Source: Sulfidibacter corallicola (GTDB lineage Bacteria; Acidobacteriota; Holophagae; Acanthopleuribacterales; Acanthopleuribacteraceae). From it: a stretch of 64,000 bases of DNA. Each line of letters opens with the position of its first letter. Within the stretch, counting starts at the first letter, position 1. The stretch spans positions 1,364,001 to 1,428,000 of the forward strand of contig NZ_CP071793.1 in assembly GCF_017498545.1 (NCBI RefSeq), in the 5' to 3' direction. The position numbers and the translations under genes are program-made. Below the pieces are notes generated by a model that was given only the letters and a program-made list of their open reading frames with translations, made no database searches and had not been told where the DNA came from. Below are positions 42,701 through 59,700 of the stretch, piece by piece.

Positions 42701-44421
42701 TCTTCGGCCTGGAGAAAGCGGCGTAGATCGCAGCCCAGCGCGGATTTGAGATGGGCGGCACCGTGGTCGATCCAGTCTCGAAACACCGAGGCGTTGGTCT
42801 GGGCGTCGCGGTAGAGAAGGGCGCCCATGTCCACCGCTTCGCCGCCCTGACCGGTGAAGAGAAAGCAGAGTTCGCTGGCGGACGGGGCCTTCACCGGCAC
42901 GAGGGGTTTGCCGAGTGCGGCGTGCAGGTCGGCCGCGTTGCGGCAGGCGGCCGCGTAACGGTACGGGAAGGCCGCTCTGCCGAGATTCGAGGTGTATGCG
43001 GCGTCCGGAAACAGCCGGTCCGCGTCCGGTTGGTCGGGATGGAACCGGCGGGCCCAGTTGCCGGCCAGGGTTTGCAGCGCGGTCTCGTCCTTGGCGGAAA
43101 GCGTGGCGATCGAAAAGCCCGTGCTCGAAGCGTGCGGCGCGGGCGACGGCGGTGCACCGAGGATGACGTGGGCGTTGGTGCCGCCGATCCCGAACGAGCT
43201 GACGCCGGCGAAGGGCATGTCCCGTGGCCAGGGACGCGTTTGGCGCACGACCTCGAAGGCACAGGTCGCCCAATCGATGTGGGGATTGGGTTGGTCGCAG
43301 AACAGCGAGGGCACCAGTTCGCGGTGCTGGAGGCAGAGGATCGTCTTGATCAGGCCCGCCAGGCCGGCGGCCGCGTCGGCATGGCCGATGTTGCCTTTGA
43401 CCGAACCGATGCCTCGGGCTGCGCTACCCCGTCGAAACACGCGACCCAACGCTTCGATCTCGATCGGGTCGCCGAGCGCCGTGCCGGTCCCGTGTGCCTC
43501 CACGTATCCGATCGATCCCTGGTCCACGCCGGCGACGGCCAGCGCCTCTTCGATCACCCGTGCCTGGCCCTCGACGCTCGGTGCCGTGTACCCGACCTTG
43601 GCGTGCCCGTCGTTGTTAATCGCGGTCCCTTTGATGACCGCCAGGATGTGGTCGCCGTCGGCTTGGGCGTCTTCCAGGCGGCGCAGCACGATGGCCGCCA
43701 CCCCGGACGAGGGGACGGTGCCGCGGGCATCGGCGGCGAAGGGACGGCAGGTACCGTCCGGGCTGAGGATGCCGCCCTCCTGGTAGTGGTATCCGCGCAG
43801 TCCGTGGGCCGGAATCGAGACGCCGCCCGCCAGCGCCAGGTCGCACTCCAGGTTGAGCAGGCTCTGGCAGGCCATGTGCACGGCGACCAGCGAGGTGGAG
43901 CAGGCGGTTTGGATGGGCACCGCCGGACCGCGCAGGTTCAGCAGGTAGGCGAGGCGGGTGGCGAGGTGGTCCTTGTCGTTGCCGATCAGGATCTCCAGGT
44001 CGCCCAAACTGTCGGCCCATTCCGGATCGGCACTCAGCCGTTCGTGGTAACCGCTGGTGCCGCTGCCCGCGAAGACGCCGACCGAACGCTCGCCGTCGTC
44101 GGGGGCGTGGCCCGCGTGTTCCAAGGCCCGCCAGGCACAGGTGAAGAAACGGCGCTGTTGCGGATCGGTCGTGGCCGCCTCGCGTGGTGTCAAGCCGAAA
44201 AAGGCCGGATCGAACGCCTCGGCACCCGCCAGCAGGCCCCGGGCCGGGACCAGGTCGTCGCCCGCCTGTGCGGTTTCGAAGCGACGAATGCCGCACCTGC
44301 CCTTGCGCAGGAGATCCCAATAGGCATCGGGATTGTCGGCCTCGGGCCATTGACAGTCCATTCCGATGATGGCGATGTCGGCACTGGTGTCCTCGCTCGT
44401 CGAGGTGAGGGGGTCGTTCAT
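39793..44421 (-). CDS. Type I polyketide synthase module, KS-AT-(degenerate KR)-carrier
   Basis: A 1,542-residue single-module PKS. The ketosynthase has the active cysteine in TACSTS and both histidines (EAHGTGT, KGNIGH). The acyltransferase has GHSLGEY near residue 613 and NGFHS at the specificity site, which favours malonyl-CoA (phenylalanine as in HAFH). A reductase-like region (about 900-1400) has lost its cofactor glycines (VNGLTEFG) and its catalytic Tyr and Asn (KAAGY in place of YAAAN), so it should be structural. The carrier domain has DDNFFELGGHSL near residue 1460. The tail GMSEEEVSAILAEDD is of a kind that docks to a following subunit. The ATG follows GGGAGG. It should add one unreduced C2 unit between the two NRPS proteins. 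Confidence 0.93.
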   Translation of the reverse strand: MNDPLTSTSEDTSADIAIIGMDCQWPEADNPDAYWDLLRKGRCGIRRFETAQAGDDLVPARGLLAGAEAFDPAFFGLTPREAATTDPQQRRFFTCAWRALEHAGHAPDDGERSVGVFAGSGTSGYHERLSADPEWADSLGDLEILIGNDKDHLATRLAYLLNLRGPAVPIQTACSTSLVAVHMACQSLLNLECDLALAGGVSIPAHGLRGYHYQEGGILSPDGTCRPFAADARGTVPSSGVAAIVLRRLEDAQADGDHILAVIKGTAINNDGHAKVGYTAPSVEGQARVIEEALAVAGVDQGSIGYVEAHGTGTALGDPIEIEALGRVFRRGSAARGIGSVKGNIGHADAAAGLAGLIKTILCLQHRELVPSLFCDQPNPHIDWATCAFEVVRQTRPWPRDMPFAGVSSFGIGGTNAHVILGAPPSPAPHASSTGFSIATLSAKDETALQTLAGNWARRFHPDQPDADRLFPDAAYTSNLGRAAFPYRYAAACRNAADLHAALGKPLVPVKAPSASELCFLFTGQGGEAVDMGALLYRDAQTNASVFRDWIDHGAAHLKSALGCDLRRFLQAEDEETRTRLAQADLWQPAVFLVSLAMAEQMRAWGLRPDALMGHSLGEYAAATFAGVFDFEDMLDLVAMRGKACLALGGTMTAVWCDERRLRDLIDGLEDTRVSIAAHNGEALFSVSGMRAGIAALELELGKQSIHFKRLPATNGFHSAVMEPLLAPLTQRFAAMRRRPPQIPIVSNLTGDFHDAGQICDPAIWARHTREPVKFREGLARLSRQNTVFVEVGPGDGLARLAARHLGGTGCAIATLPRETAPNDGHGPLQALATAWAAGAAVDWEAFHEGNAHHRVPLPPYPLRETPHGIPLDEKPETPIAETSRSLTVKAPPNQWLYQPGWRQIPRRQRPLDAEELGSDPGPWLICADDGGWGAALARRIHLAGGIAVLVHRGPRFEVERPQDADAAICLPPNDPQAWTQLWQHLEEEKLVPRKGLFCWLLDETEELSGETIESFLKRTYAGVIRLATSLHERHESTPLRLTLLTQGLDNPDGASCPRPDQGLFHGLARVIPKELEQLTCGCLDLDPAWSPRHELGVTRVLSAVIGHAAEPRRALRGALLWQPESVAIEEPLPVDDQPFRSGSSWILVNGLTEFGLNLAERMMSGGVGTPIIIDRTFIPPRSEWEKWKRDPVYAETVGRILQRLSDMEHQGWVPRLLSCRPDNAAALARAMTPLTAEGISISGVIYLDRPVPSALIGGRSLEELTNGLTRKVTEVLAVRTAFQSVSRRVWFTENEAESCGIGQLDKAAGYGLIDALAPPAGDLEPAQDVVIDWSTFTWLEAEAAPQASPLADQLSEKRRLFGLDPDACWQVLKQVLQSGRPRVIVSTRPYQSLLAQQDQFTLSYFGVINGSVMHGKTEKRPPLETPYREPQNDTQRLIAETWERFLGFEGIGIDDNFFELGGHSLLAVQLIDKLNLLLSANITLQTLFDAPTVQRLAEHLGAEAQDGQEQSDLESLLSEIEGMSEEEVSAILAEDDHTAGN

Positions 44422-44503
44422 GAGCTACCTCCCGGACTTGTGGTGAAGATCGGAACGAGATGAAGGGCAGGGCGGAAGCGGCGGAGCGAGAGGATCTTCG
44501 CCA

Positions 44504-51154
<6,651 letters not shown>

Positions 51155-51390
51155 GGATTGTCAGCTTATTAGGAATTTTCATCCAAATCGTTAATCATTT
51201 CGTGCCGAAATTCAACATGTCTTTTTGAGATTTTCTCGCAAGCACCTGGATGGTGGGGTTTCGCGGCTCGAATCCGGAGTGGTGGGGAAAACCGTCGAAG
51301 ATAACTGTCCCGGAAAGGAGGGGTTCGCCGAGGATGGGACGGCGTTGCTGTGATGGCGGTCGGTGTCGTTCCACGAAGTGGGTCTCCTCG

Positions 51391-51664
51391 GAGTGCCCGC
51401 AAGTAGAGAGAGGCGTGGTGGCGGTAGGTTGGCCGGCTCGGCCGACAAATCGAAGCGATCCAGGCGAAGAGTGCCCGCAAGTAGAGAGGGGCGTGGTGGC
51501 GGTAGGTTGGCCGGCTCGGCCGACAAATCGAAGCGATCCAGGCGAAGAGTGCCCGTAAGTAGAGAGGGGCGTGGTGGCGGTAGGTTGGCCGGCTCGGCCG
51601 ACAAATCGAAGCGATGAATACGGGGAGTGCCCGTAAGTCGAGAGGGGTGCGGGGCCTCAAGGTG
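51391..51664. repeat. 78-bp tandem array of REP-like units
   Basis: Units begin with GAGTGCCCG at 51391, 51469, 51547 and 51625, exactly 78 bp apart. The first three are nearly identical and each contains GTAGG, a hairpin (TTGGCCG, loop GCT, CGGCCGA; first copy 51429-51445) and AAATCGAAGC. The fourth diverges after CGAGAGGGG and is cut by the insertion element. Because 78 is a multiple of three, the array is open in several frames on both strands, giving false repeat-peptide reading frames. Nothing coding is seen in 51155-51664. Confidence 0.88.
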
Positions 51665-51952
51665 TATAATGGACCCCATAATCGAGACCAGGAGCTAAGC
51701 TTCAAAAGCGTTAAGGTGGGACCTCGGGTAAACAGCGGGGCAGAGAGCCAAGGGGGAGCATAAAGCGGGCGCTCCACCATAGTGTTGGGGCCCACCCCTC
51801 GTACCCCAGGGGACACCTTGACGGCCCAGCAAGCTGCGCCATCAAGATGTCCATGGTGCGCCAGGGGTCCACCCTAACACCATGGTCGTTCGTCCGTTTA
51901 TATCCCCCTCGGCCAACAGCTACTGCGGAGCCGGAGAGAGGTAAACCGAGTT

Positions 51953-52246
51953 TTGGCTAGGAAGCGCAACAATCACGATCCCAAGTTCAAGTCCCGGGTG
52001 GCTTTGGAAGCGATTCGCGGCATCAAAACGGTCTCGGAACTGTCAGCCCAGTACGGGGTCCACCCGACCCTGATCAACCGCTGGAAAAAGCAGGTGATCG
52101 AGTCCCTGCCGGAGGTGTTCGAGAGCGGGAAGGCTCCTCGAAAACCCGCCGGCGAATCACCGGAAATCGGCAAGCTTTACGAACAAATCGGTCGTCTCCA
52201 GGTGGAGCTCGACTGGCTCAAAAAAAAATCTGAATCCCTGCATTGA
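51953..52246 (+). CDS. IS3-family transposase OrfA
   Basis: A 97-residue HTH_Tnp_1-type protein: residues 8-60 form the helix-turn-helix (FKSRVALEAI, then ELSAQYGVHPTLINRWKKQV) that binds the IS ends, and the C-terminus has the leucine-zipper-like segment IGKLYEQIGRLQVELDWLKK for multimerisation. The TTG start is the best supported, with GAGAGAGG upstream. The gene ends in a run of nine A residues (52220-52228), the typical frameshift region of IS3 elements, 11 codons before the OrfA stop is finished. OrfB lies downstream in the +1 frame relative to OrfA. Confidence 0.88.
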   Translation: MARKRNNHDPKFKSRVALEAIRGIKTVSELSAQYGVHPTLINRWKKQVIESLPEVFESGKAPRKPAGESPEIGKLYEQIGRLQVELDWLKKKSESLH

Positions 52247-52283
52247 GGAGAAACGGCTGTGTATCGAACCCCATCACCGCCGG

Positions 52284-53072
52284 TTGAGCATTCGCCGGCA
52301 GTGCGCCTTGCTTGGGTTATCGCGAGCCTCGTACTACTACGAGCCGCGACCCGAGAGGCCCGAAAACCTGGTCTTGATGTCGGAGATCGATCGTATTTAC
52401 CTGGATTTCCCCTACTTCGGCAGCCGACGCATGGCCGCCTTCCTGCGAGATCGAGGGTATGCGGTCAACCGGAAACGGATTCAACGGCTCATGCGGTTGA
52501 TGGCCCTGGAGGCCGTGTATCCCAAGCCCCGCACCAGCGCGGCCAACCCGGCCCATCGCGTGTATCCTTACTTGCTGCGGGACCTGACCATCACCCATCC
52601 CAACCACGTTTGGAGCACCGACATCACCTATGTGCCGATGCGGCGAGGCTACATGTACCTGACGGCGATTATCGACTGGTACAGCCGGTACGTGGTGGCT
52701 TGGGAAATCTCCAACACGCTGGATGGAGCCTTTTGCCGCGAGGTTCTGAGACGCGCGCTGCAAAACAAGAAACCTTCGATATTCAACACCGATCAAGGCG
52801 CGCAATTCACGAGCCCGAAATTCACCGAAATCCTTCAGGAGGCAGAGGTTCAGATCAGCATGGACGGCAAGGGACGCGCACTGGACAACGTGTTTGTCGA
52901 ACGATTGTGGCGTTCGGTGAAATACGAGCACATCTACCTGCACAGTTACGAAAACGGCCTGGAACTGTACCATGGGCTTCACAGGTACTTTGAACACTAC
53001 AACAACGAGCGGCCACATCAATCGCTCGGCAACCAGAAACCCTCCGAGGTGTACCACGCCACCGAAGCTTAA
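52284..53072 (+). CDS. IS3-family transposase OrfB (DDE integrase-type)
   Basis: The 262 residues from the TTG given here carry HTH_21 (LSIRRQCALLGLSRASYYY) and the rve integrase core with the full DDE triad: Asp in VWSTDITYV, Asp in FNTDQGAQF and Glu in DNVFVERLWRSVKYEH. The usual C-terminal motif HYNNERPHQSLG is present, so the enzyme looks intact. The same frame is open upstream through CIEEKRLCIEPHHRR to the A9 run at the end of OrfA, so the true product probably starts by frameshifting or reinitiation there, giving an OrfAB fusion. The frame relation is +1 rather than the -1 usual in this family. Confidence 0.9.
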   Translation: MSIRRQCALLGLSRASYYYEPRPERPENLVLMSEIDRIYLDFPYFGSRRMAAFLRDRGYAVNRKRIQRLMRLMALEAVYPKPRTSAANPAHRVYPYLLRDLTITHPNHVWSTDITYVPMRRGYMYLTAIIDWYSRYVVAWEISNTLDGAFCREVLRRALQNKKPSIFNTDQGAQFTSPKFTEILQEAEVQISMDGKGRALDNVFVERLWRSVKYEHIYLHSYENGLELYHGLHRYFEHYNNERPHQSLGNQKPSEVYHATEA

Positions 53073-53111
53073 GTTTGGCACCTTTTGGTCTAGACAACGG
53101 GGTCCACTATA

Positions 53112-53768
53112 GTGAGCCGGGCCCCGCAGGCAGCTTGCTCCACCAATCGAAGCAATTTCAGCAAAAACAGATGGTTACGATCGAGAGTGGCGCGTGAAAA
53201 CGCGTCTACGGCGCTCCTGCCAAGCAAATCGCTCAAATGTTCTCGCCTCTGGAGAGAGGTGCGGGAACTTCCTGCCAGCGTACTTTGGCGGAGAAGGTAC
53301 TTCGAACATCTGCGCTTCGCTCTTTTATTATCTTTAGAATGGATGCTTGGGTTGCTTCGATGCGTCGGCCCGGCGGGCCAACCTACTGCCGCGACGCCTC
53401 TCTCGCGATGCGGGAACTTTGGAGGAAATCGCTTCGATAGTGGGTTGCCGCCGCGACGCCTCTCTCGCGATGCGGGAACAGTCGAGAAATTCGCTTCGAT
53501 AGAGGGTCGCAGTTTGGGCCCCATGCTGCGCTCTTTGGGTTAATTGTTTGTTGCTATTTGGGTTGCTTCGATGCGTCGGCCCAGCGGGCCAACCTACCGC
53601 CGCGACGCCTCTCTCGCGATGCGGGAACAGCCGAGAAATTCGCTTCGATAGAGGGTTACCGCCGCGACGCCTCTCTCGCGATGCGGTAACTTTGGAGGAA
53701 ATCGCTTCGAAGGGGGAACCCCGAGATCAGCTTGGGCCCCCCCCGAAGCGACGCGAGACGTTTCGTGG
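53112..53768. repeat. Cluster of REP-like repeats, including a ~160-bp direct duplication
   Basis: Two similar segments begin GGGTTGCTTCGATGCGTCGG at 53349 and at 53560. Both carry a reverse-orientation hairpin (for the first, TCGGCCC 53365-53371, loop GGC, GGGCCAA) and CCTACxGCC. A 30-bp core, GCCGCGACGCCTCTCTCGCG plus ATGCGGGAAC, occurs four times (53388, 53450, 53599, 53661). The first 30 bp after the insertion element are the remaining part of the interrupted unit. No gene is recognised between the element and the surface protein. Confidence 0.85.
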
Positions 53769-56700
53769 CTACCGCGAACTCCGTAACATTCGCTTCTGCT
53801 CGGCGGCTAGAGGGGCGGGGCGCGGCGCCGTGCAGGCGCCACCGCCTTGCACCGTGCCGCCACCGGCCAGGCTCACCGTGGGCACGCCCGAATTACGGCC
53901 CTGGAGGTAGGCCTCGATCAGCGCCGCGTTATCGGCCGCACCGCCGTAGCTTTCGAGATCGATGGACGGCGTTCCTCCGGTGTTGAGGAGGATGTCCGCC
54001 ACCGCGCCCGCGCCGCCCGTGAAGGTGTTCTCCACACCGGTGCCGCCGATGTCGGCGCACAGGGTGGTGCTGCCGGCGGCGTCGATCACCAGGGCGAAGA
54101 GCCCCGCCGTCGAAGTGGTCGCCGTGTTTTGGGTCAACGTCGCGTTGAGGGAACCCGTGCCGAGCGGCGACTGGATCTCGATGCCGGTGGATCCACCGAA
54201 CTCGCGCACCTCGTTGTTGTCCACCAAGGTGCTCAAGACGCCGTCGCCCTCGAATGTGACCACGATGCCCGTATTACCTGCGGAATTGGCGGTGCCCAGG
54301 GTTCCGATCCTGTTGTTCTGGATCGTGGCGCCGCACGAGGCCGCGCCCGTGGTCGAGACCATGTCGAACGTGATCCCGTTCGTGTTGACATTCCCCTTTT
54401 GGATGTCGTTCCCCGAAAGGGTCGCATTGACGTTGCCGGAGAAGGTGCTGTTCAAATCCACCAGGATGCCCGCCCCGATGTTGGTGGCCGTGCCCGTCAT
54501 GGTGTTGTTGTCGATGGTTAGATCGGGCACCGTCGAGGATCCCTCGACCCGGATCTGCACGTGATTCCCGTCGTGGTTCGCGAAGGTACTGTTCGAGATG
54601 TCCAGGGAATTCAGGGTTACGCCCGTCGAGGCGGTCACCTGGACACCGATCGAATCACCGGCGCCCGTGATGTTGCGCAGTACCGAGTCGTCGACCCTGA
54701 ATCCGGTGACATTGTTGCCGGTGTTCTGGGTGACTTCCAGGTTCGTGTTGAAATTGCCGTCGGCCAGGGTGTTGGTCACCGTCAGATGGCCGCCGCTGTC
54801 GAGAATGTTGATTCCATTTTCCGGAGAGGCATTGCCGTTGCCCACCAAATTGGTGCGCGTCAGGGTCAGGTTGGTCACCCGGGTCGCATCGACGCCGTGG
54901 TCCGCGGAGGTGTCGACGCGCAGGTAGTTCAGCGACACGTTGCTCACATCGGTCAGCGCGATGCCGTCGCCGGTGGCGTTGGCGATGGTCCCGCCGGAAT
55001 CGTTGTTGGCGGTCGTGCCCGGGCCGACGGCGCCGTCGCCCGTGACCACGAAGCCACCCGCGCCGGCGTTGTTCAGGATGATGCCGGAAACCGAACCGCT
55101 CGTGGAGATGTCGCGGAAGGTGACGCCGAAGGTGCCGGTCAGGAGTCCGTTGGCATCGACCATGGGCCCGCCCCCGACCGTGCCGATGGTCGTGTCGGCG
55201 ATGTTCACCGCGGTACCGGTGCCGCCGGTGGTGTCGATGGAGTTGGTCGTGCCGGTGACGATGACGGTGCCGCCGTTGGTGGCGACGAAGGCGGTGGCCG
55301 CGGTGGTGGTATCCAGGTCCAAACCACCGCTGAAGGTGATGGTCGCGCCGTTGGTGTTCTGGTCGTTGTTGTCGAGCAGGATGCCTTCGCTGTCGGCGTC
55401 GATCGCGCCCGAGAAGGTGATGGCGTTGCCGCCGGCAGCGGTGGAGCCGCAGTTGGTCACGGCGACCGGCGATCCGGTCAGGCTGGTGATGTTGGTGCCG
55501 ATGGCGACATCGGCACTGGTTCCGTCGATGGCCACGCCGGCGACGGTGGTATTGGCCAGGGAACCACCCAGGATGGAAATTCCGTTGGTCATCGTCTGGG
55601 TGACCCCGCCGAGCAGGATCGCGGTCGCCGTGCCGTTGACGTTGACCGTATCCAGGGCGAAGCCGGCATCGCCGATGGTCACCCCGGTCAGGTCGAGGGC
55701 GCGGCCGGTGGTCGTATCCACGCTGCCGCCGTTGGTGATCGTGATGGTGCCGCCGTCGGCGTCGATGCCGGTTCCCGTGGTGGTATCGATATCGAGTCCG
55801 CCGCTGAAGTTGAGCGCGGCGGTCGTGCCGGAACCCAAATTGATCGCGTTACCCGTTGCGGTGTTGAACACCGTGCTGCCGGTGAACGAAATCGTGCCGC
55901 TGGAGGCCGGTCGGATGCGCATGCCGCGGTCGTCGTTGCCCGATACCGACACCATGCCTTCGATCGTGTAGGTGCCGTCCGCGTTGTCGAAATCGAAGCC
56001 GGTACCTTCGGTCGCCTGGAAGCTCGATCCGGCCTCCAAGGTGACGTTGGAGGTATCACCTTGGTCGACCAACAGGAGTTCGTCGCCCAGACTGGCCTGG
56101 GTGACCGTGCCCGTGTAGGTCAGCGTGACGCTCGAGCCGATCACCCCGATCGTCTCGCCCTCCACGTTCTCGATGGTGCCGCCGTTGACGTCGATGGTCC
56201 CGCTGGTCCCGCCGTCGATACCCAAGCCCACGGAGCTGGGCGAACCGGGATTGAGGTCCAATTGCGCGAAGGAAACGGTATGGCCGGGGCTGATGATGGG
56301 ACCGCCGAAAATGACACCACCCACGGCGGCCGTGTCGATGTCGAGCGTGGCGAAGCTGATCGTCCCCAGATTGTCGAACAGGAACAAGCCGACGAAACCG
56401 GCGTTATCCACGTCGACGGTGCTTGCGAAGGTCACGGTTCCGGTGGGGGTGATGGTGTTGTGCCCGTTCATCTCGAGTGCCACGTCGAAGGCGTCGGTGA
56501 CCGTCACCGCACCGCTGAACAGGACCGTGGTGTCGAACGAACTCTGCAGATCGATGCCGTCGTCGTCGGGCAAGGAGACCAGGACCGTGTCGCTGAAGGT
56601 CACGGTGCCGGTGACTCTGGTGAGGTCGATGCCGTCGTCCCCCGCCTGGGTGACGCTGACCGGACCGCCGAAGCCGATGTTGGACGAGGTATCGAGAAGC

Positions 56701-59700
56701 GCGATGCCGTCGCCGCCCATGTTGGTGACCGTGGTGGTGCCCGTCACTTGAAAATCACCGCCGCTCACGGTGTCCAGAATGATGCCGTTGGAGCAATCGG
56801 CACTGGTGATCGAGGCGAAGGTCACGCCCGCGGGGCCGATGGTCGTGTCGCATATGTCCAGGCCGAACGAGCCCGTCGCGTCGATCGTGTTGGTGCCGGT
56901 CACCTCCAAGGTACTGTTCGCAATCGAAACCAGACCACCGCCGACGTCGGTGTCCAGGGTGACCCCGCTGAATTGGTGGGTTCCGGTATTGCCGCCCAAG
57001 ACCACGCAGTCGAACATGTCGGTCACGGTCAGGTTCGTGACCGTGAGATTGGCCGTGCCCAACTCGTAGAAGAAGCCGATCCCCGAAGAAGCGGGAGGGC
57101 CGGTGATCGTGAGATCGGTGATCGTCAGGGTTCCGGTCTGGCCCGAAATCGCAATGCCGTCGCTGATGACATTTTGGGGGTTGATGTCGACGTTGGTGAT
57201 CGAGGAGGTGCCGCCGGCCTTGCGCAGCACCGGGCCTTTATGCCACACGCGTGGTGCCCGTTCCTCGTTCGGTGCTTTCTCGAGGTGCTCGTCCTCGCCG
57301 CGCGACACGCGCTGCCAGGTACCGGACCTGGCCAATGTACGATCGATCGATGGCCCTTCGAACGTACCCCGGCCAAGATCCGCGATCCAGTCCTCGCGTT
57401 TCATGGGTTCCTCGATCTCACCGGCCGCGATGCCCGCCGAGGCTTGCGGTTGCAGCTCGAGCCCGGCGACGGTGTTGTCGTCGTCGAGCACGACCACGTC
57501 GCCGGTGGTGTTGGTGAGCACCGGTTTGGTCATGGAGGCGGCCACGATGTCGATGGGCGTACCGGGACCCATGCCGTCCACGTCCACGGCGAGTCCGGCC
57601 GCTTCACCCAACAGCTCCTGCCCGCTTTGCAGCGGGACGCCCTGGTCCTGGTTGGTCGTGGTGCCGTCGCCGACCAAGACGAAGATCGTCTCGTTGGTGG
57701 TCGCCGCGGTCACCGCCTCGGCCAGCTCGTCGAAGGGATCGGCCTGGGATCCGTCGTCGGTGCCCGAGACGTTGGTGTTGTTCACCAGCCACACGACCTT
57801 CTCGTAGGTGAAGGTGATGGTGGCCGTGTCCATGCCCATGAGGTCGTCTTCGATCTCGTAGGTGTAGCTGTCCGTGGCACCGATGACCGGCGGTACCGCC
57901 GCGCCCGGCCCGGGCGTGGTGTAGCTGAAGCTGCCGTCGGCCGCGATGGTGATCGATCCGCCCATGTCGGTGGCGAAGGTGCCGGTGGTGGCCGTGATGG
58001 TGCCGTCGTCGGTGTCGTTGGCGAGCAGGCCGATCGAAGCCGGGACCGAGACCGTGGTGTGGCCGAAGACGTTGTAGCTGTCATCGGTGGCCATGGGATC
58101 GGGGCTCACGTCGATCGAGACGGTCGCGACGTTGGAGGTGCCGCCGCGGGTGTCCATCACGGTGTAGGTGAAACTGGTGGATCCCGTGAAGACCCCCGGA
58201 TCGTAGGTCACGGTGCCGTCCACGTTCACCATCGTCGTGCCCTGGCCGCCGGGGACGTCGGTGACGATCGCCACCGTCGTCGGGTCGATGCTGTCGTCGG
58301 CGTCGGTGTCGCCGGTGAGCACGCTGATGATTTCCATCGTGCCCTCGGAGATCGCGACCATGTCGTCGTCGGCCATGGGCGGATCGTTGATGTCCACGAA
58401 CACGGTGGCGCTGTTGGAAGTGGCACCGCTATCGTCGTCGATCGTGTAGGTGAAGGTGTCGGCGCCGATCTCGCTCATGGTGGCGGTGTAGCGCACCAGG
58501 CCGCCGCCGATCGCGGAAGTGGTGCCCCGCGTGCCGTTGGTCGGGGCTACCGTGGCCAGGTCGATGGTGCCGTCGCCCTGGGGATCGGTGTCGTTGGCCG
58601 CCACGTCGATGTCCAGGAACGAATCGCGCTGCACTACGAAGGGACTGCCGACCGTGCCGTCGTCGTTGGCGGTGGGCGGATCGTTGATGGTCAGGCTCAC
58701 CGTGGCGGCGCTGGAATCGACCGTGCCGTCATTGGCCGTGTAGGTGAACGAATCGGTCGTGGTCATGCCGCCGTCGTGGGTGTACGTAACCTCGGCGGTG
58801 GTCGCGGTGAGCTGGTTGATGGAGCCCAGGGACCCGTTGACGGGACCCGAGTCGATGGCGAAAGTCAGGTTTTCCACGTCGATGTCGCTGCCGCTCAGGG
58901 TGATCGTGACCGATCCGCCCTGGCCGGTCGATTCCGCGGCCGCGTTGGCGACCGGCGCGTCGTTGGCGCCGTCGATCGTGACGTTGACCGTCGCCGTGTC
59001 CGTATCGCCGTCGATGTCCTCGGCCACGTAGTCGAAACTGTCCGTGGTGTCTTCCCCGTCGTCCAGGGCCTGGAAGGCCGAAACGCCGGTGGGATCGAAA
59101 TCGAAGGTGCCGTTGCCGTTGTTCGCAATGGGCGCGCCCGCGGCCGAGAACGCATCCACCGATTGCACGGCAAGGCCGCCGTCCGGTGCACTGTCGTTGG
59201 CCAACACGTCGCCGGTGGTGGCGATCGCGTCCTCGCCGGCGGTCAGCGTATCGTCCGTGGCCGTGACCGGGTCGTCGACGTTGGCGATGATCACGTTGAC
59301 CGTCGCCGTGTCCGTCAGGGCACCGTCCGAAATCGTGTAGTCGAAGGTTTCGTCGCCCGTGAAGCCGGCCATCGGCGTGTAGTCGATGCGCGTGCCGCCG
59401 CCGGCGATGACCGCGGTGCCGCCGTTGTTGGTGGCTCCCACGTCGGTGATCGTGAGGGTCTCACCCGTGTCCGGCGCGAAGCTGTCGTTGGCCAACACGT
59501 CCAGGTTGTTGTCTGCCGTATTCTCGTCCACGGTGAAGCCGTCCATGGTCGCGGTGGGCGGGTCGTTGAGATTGTTGACCTGCAACGAGACCGTCGCCAT
59601 GGCCATGCCGCCGTTGCCGTCGGAGATGGTGTAGGTGAAGGTTTCCGTGCCGAAGAAATCGGGCGACGGCGTGTAGGTCAGCGTGGTGCCGCCGCCGGAG

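Larger units (their letters stand above)
51665..53111 (+). mobile_element. IS3-family insertion sequence, apparently complete
   Basis: The left end TATAATGGACCCCATAATCG and the right end, reverse complemented, TATAGTGGACCCCGTTGTCT form imperfect inverted repeats that continue into (G/T)AGACCA. Both are flanked by GTG (51662-51664 and 53112-53114), a 3-bp target duplication as expected for this family. The 1.45-kb element carries two transposase genes and a leader of about 280 bp. It sits inside a REP-like unit: the flanks rejoin as GGGGCC..GGGCCCC followed by the family's AATCGAAGC end. Confidence 0.85.

Noticed and set aside
51250..51617. Repeat-peptide reading frames with a 26-residue unit (CPQVERGVVAVGWPARPTNR)
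   Set aside because: The 78-bp unit is a multiple of three, so frames stay open on both strands by chance; no ribosome-binding site, and the units match non-coding REP-like hairpins elsewhere.
51169..51816. 215-codon minus-strand frame overlapping the NRPS start, repeat array and IS leader
   Set aside because: It crosses the insertion junction and the repeat array and has no family resemblance.
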